Shown one piece after another: positions 63,042 through 64,000 of a stretch of 64,000 bases of DNA. The DNA lies in NCBI GenBank assembly GCA_965219015.1, contig CBDCNH010000011.1, forward strand, positions 496,001 to 560,000. Reading direction: 5' to 3'. The notes beneath the pieces were generated by a model. The model worked only from the letters and a program-made list of their open reading frames with translations. It was not told the origin of the DNA and made no database searches. The position numbers and the translations under genes were made by a program. Source of the DNA: CBDCNH01 sp965219015 (GTDB lineage Bacteria > Pseudomonadota > Alphaproteobacteria > Rhodobacterales > Rhodobacteraceae). The first letter of the stretch is position 1. Each line of letters begins with the position of its first letter.

Positions 63042-64000
63042 TCACTTTCGTCCAGGCGTGCCGTCGAACTTCTTTTTCAGTCCCGTCCAGCAATCGACGT
63101 AGTCGTCCTGCAATGCCGCTTCCTTCGCGGCGAACTCGGTCAGATGCTGCGGAAAGCGCGTCTCGAACATGAACGCCATCGTGTCCTCGAGCTTCTGCGG
63201 CTTGAGCTCGGCGTTCGACGCGCCCTCGAATGCCTCGAGGTCGGGGCCATGCGGCAGCATCATGTTGTGCAGGCTCATCCCTCCCGGCACGAAGCCATGC
63301 GGCTTGGCGTCGTACTGACCGTGGATGTTGCCCATCAGCTCGGACATGACGTTCCGATGGTACCAGGGCGGACGGAACGTGTCCTCCGTCGTCATCCAGC
63401 GATCGCGGAACAGCACGAAATCGATGTTCGCGGTGCCCTCCACCCCGGACGGAGCGGTCAGGACCGTGAAGATCGAGGGGTCGGGATGGTCGAACAGGAT
63501 CGCGCCGACGGGACAGTAGGTGTTCATGTCGTATTTGACCGGCGCGTAGTTGCCGTGCCACGCCACGACATCGAGCGGCGATTGGGCGATCCCGCAGCGG
63601 TGAAACTGCCCGCACCACTTGACCGTCATGGTCGAGGCTGCATCGCGGTCCTCATATGCGGCAACGGGCGTCTTGAAGTCGCGCCGGTTCGCCATGCAGT
63701 TGGCCCCGATCGGGCCCCGGCCCGGCAGAGCAAACTTCTGCCCGTAGTTCTCGCACACGAAGCCGCGCGCCGGACCGTCCAGCACCTCCACCCGGTAGAC
63801 GAGGCCCCGCGGGATGATCGCGATCTCCTGCGGCTTCAGGTCGATCACGCCGAGCTCGGTCGCGAACCGGAGCCGCCCATCCTGCGGCACGACGAGCAGC
63901 TCGCTGTCGGCGGAGAAGAAATAGGCGTCCTGCATCGACGCGGTGACAAGATACACATGGCTCGCCATCCCGATCTGCGTGTTCACGTCGCCGGCCGTCG
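63042..64000 (-). CDS. hmgA: homogentisate 1,2-dioxygenase, 5' part outside window
   Basis: The visible 319 codons (family length about 450) are the C-terminal part of HmgA, which opens the ring of homogentisate with O2. Seen are AGDVNTQIGMASHVYLVTAS at the window edge, PQEIAIIPRGLVYRVEV, QSPLDVVAWHGNYAPVKYDM, the Fe ligands in TFRPPWYHRNVMSELMGNIH and the conserved FVPGGMSLHNMMLPHGPD. No frame break is seen. The gene continues past base 64000. Confidence 0.95.
   Translation of the reverse strand, partial: TAGDVNTQIGMASHVYLVTASMQDAYFFSADSELLVVPQDGRLRFATELGVIDLKPQEIAIIPRGLVYRVEVLDGPARGFVCENYGQKFALPGRGPIGANCMANRRDFKTPVAAYEDRDAASTMTVKWCGQFHRCGIAQSPLDVVAWHGNYAPVKYDMNTYCPVGAILFDHPDPSIFTVLTAPSGVEGTANIDFVLFRDRWMTTEDTFRPPWYHRNVMSELMGNIHGQYDAKPHGFVPGGMSLHNMMLPHGPDLEAFEGASNAELKPQKLEDTMAFMFETRFPQHLTEFAAKEAALQDDYVDCWTGLKKKFDGTPGRK

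Noticed and set aside
61556..63172. 538-codon open frame on the plus strand opposite fahA
   Set aside because: Shadow frame; fumarylacetoacetase is clear on the minus strand.

Overview
The window looks like a chromosomal segment of a high-GC alphaproteobacterium of the Rhodobacterales (Roseobacter/Paracoccaceae type). The basis is gene content and order: nuo genes with a DUF5337 protein and a helix-hairpin-helix protein between nuoE and nuoF, DUF983 next to NUDIX, SPOR/dac/tmk/holB/tatD/MBL, yqeY divergent from carA, and a CtrA-type TTAA-N7-TTAA box. Names come from motifs and family memory; no database search was possible.

Layout. 1-8823 (minus strand): nuoB, nuoC, two sulfotransferase genes, nuoD, nuoE, an HhH membrane protein, a DUF5337 protein, nuoF, a 51-aa ORF and a truncated DUF3291 gene. 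Two sulfotransferases split nuoC from nuoD, and nuoA is not upstream of nuoB. 9092-12206: an XRE regulator divergent from a fatty acid desaturase, with an inverted-repeat operator between them, then NUDIX and DUF983. 12399-14122: EF-hand protein, ECF sigma factor, probable anti-sigma and a periplasmic sensor-like protein. 14127-18688: aconitase, a DUF1223 protein and a lipid A-type acyltransferase.

18989-42236 is an accessory block ending at a tRNA-Ser gene. It holds a frameshifted DUF3883 gene and a tRNA-3'-end-like remnant with a terminator. Then comes a complete-looking carbon-phosphorus lyase locus: phnF-G-H-I-J-K-L-M, a decayed MOSC gene, a second phnM divergent from phnC-D-E-E-acetyltransferase-phnN. 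After it lies a graveyard of insertion sequences (a decayed IS5-family element with CTAG target duplications, IS6, IS3 and other remnants). The block ends with a large RTX metalloprotease and a small Tat-exported protein. In the phn locus the ABC importer (C, D, E, E) would bring phosphonates in, PhnI/G/H/L/M would make and process the ribosyl-phosphonate triphosphate, PhnJ should cut the C-P bond and PhnN recycle the ribose bisphosphate. The outstanding observation is that this PhnJ has lost three of the four conserved cysteines, including the catalytic one, while the rest of the protein and PhnI are well conserved.

42237-64000 returns to core-type genes: tRNA-Ser(UGA), a SPOR lipoprotein, D-Ala-D-Ala carboxypeptidase, tmk, holB, tatD, an MBL hydrolase, an AEC transporter, a hybrid histidine kinase, tRNA-Leu(GAG), a peptidoglycan-binding protein, lipB, ctaD, DUF2244, rlmJ, yqeY, carA, a CtrA-box-controlled glycosyltransferase, a UbiH-type monooxygenase, and fahA/hmgA of tyrosine (homogentisate) breakdown; hmgA runs off the window.
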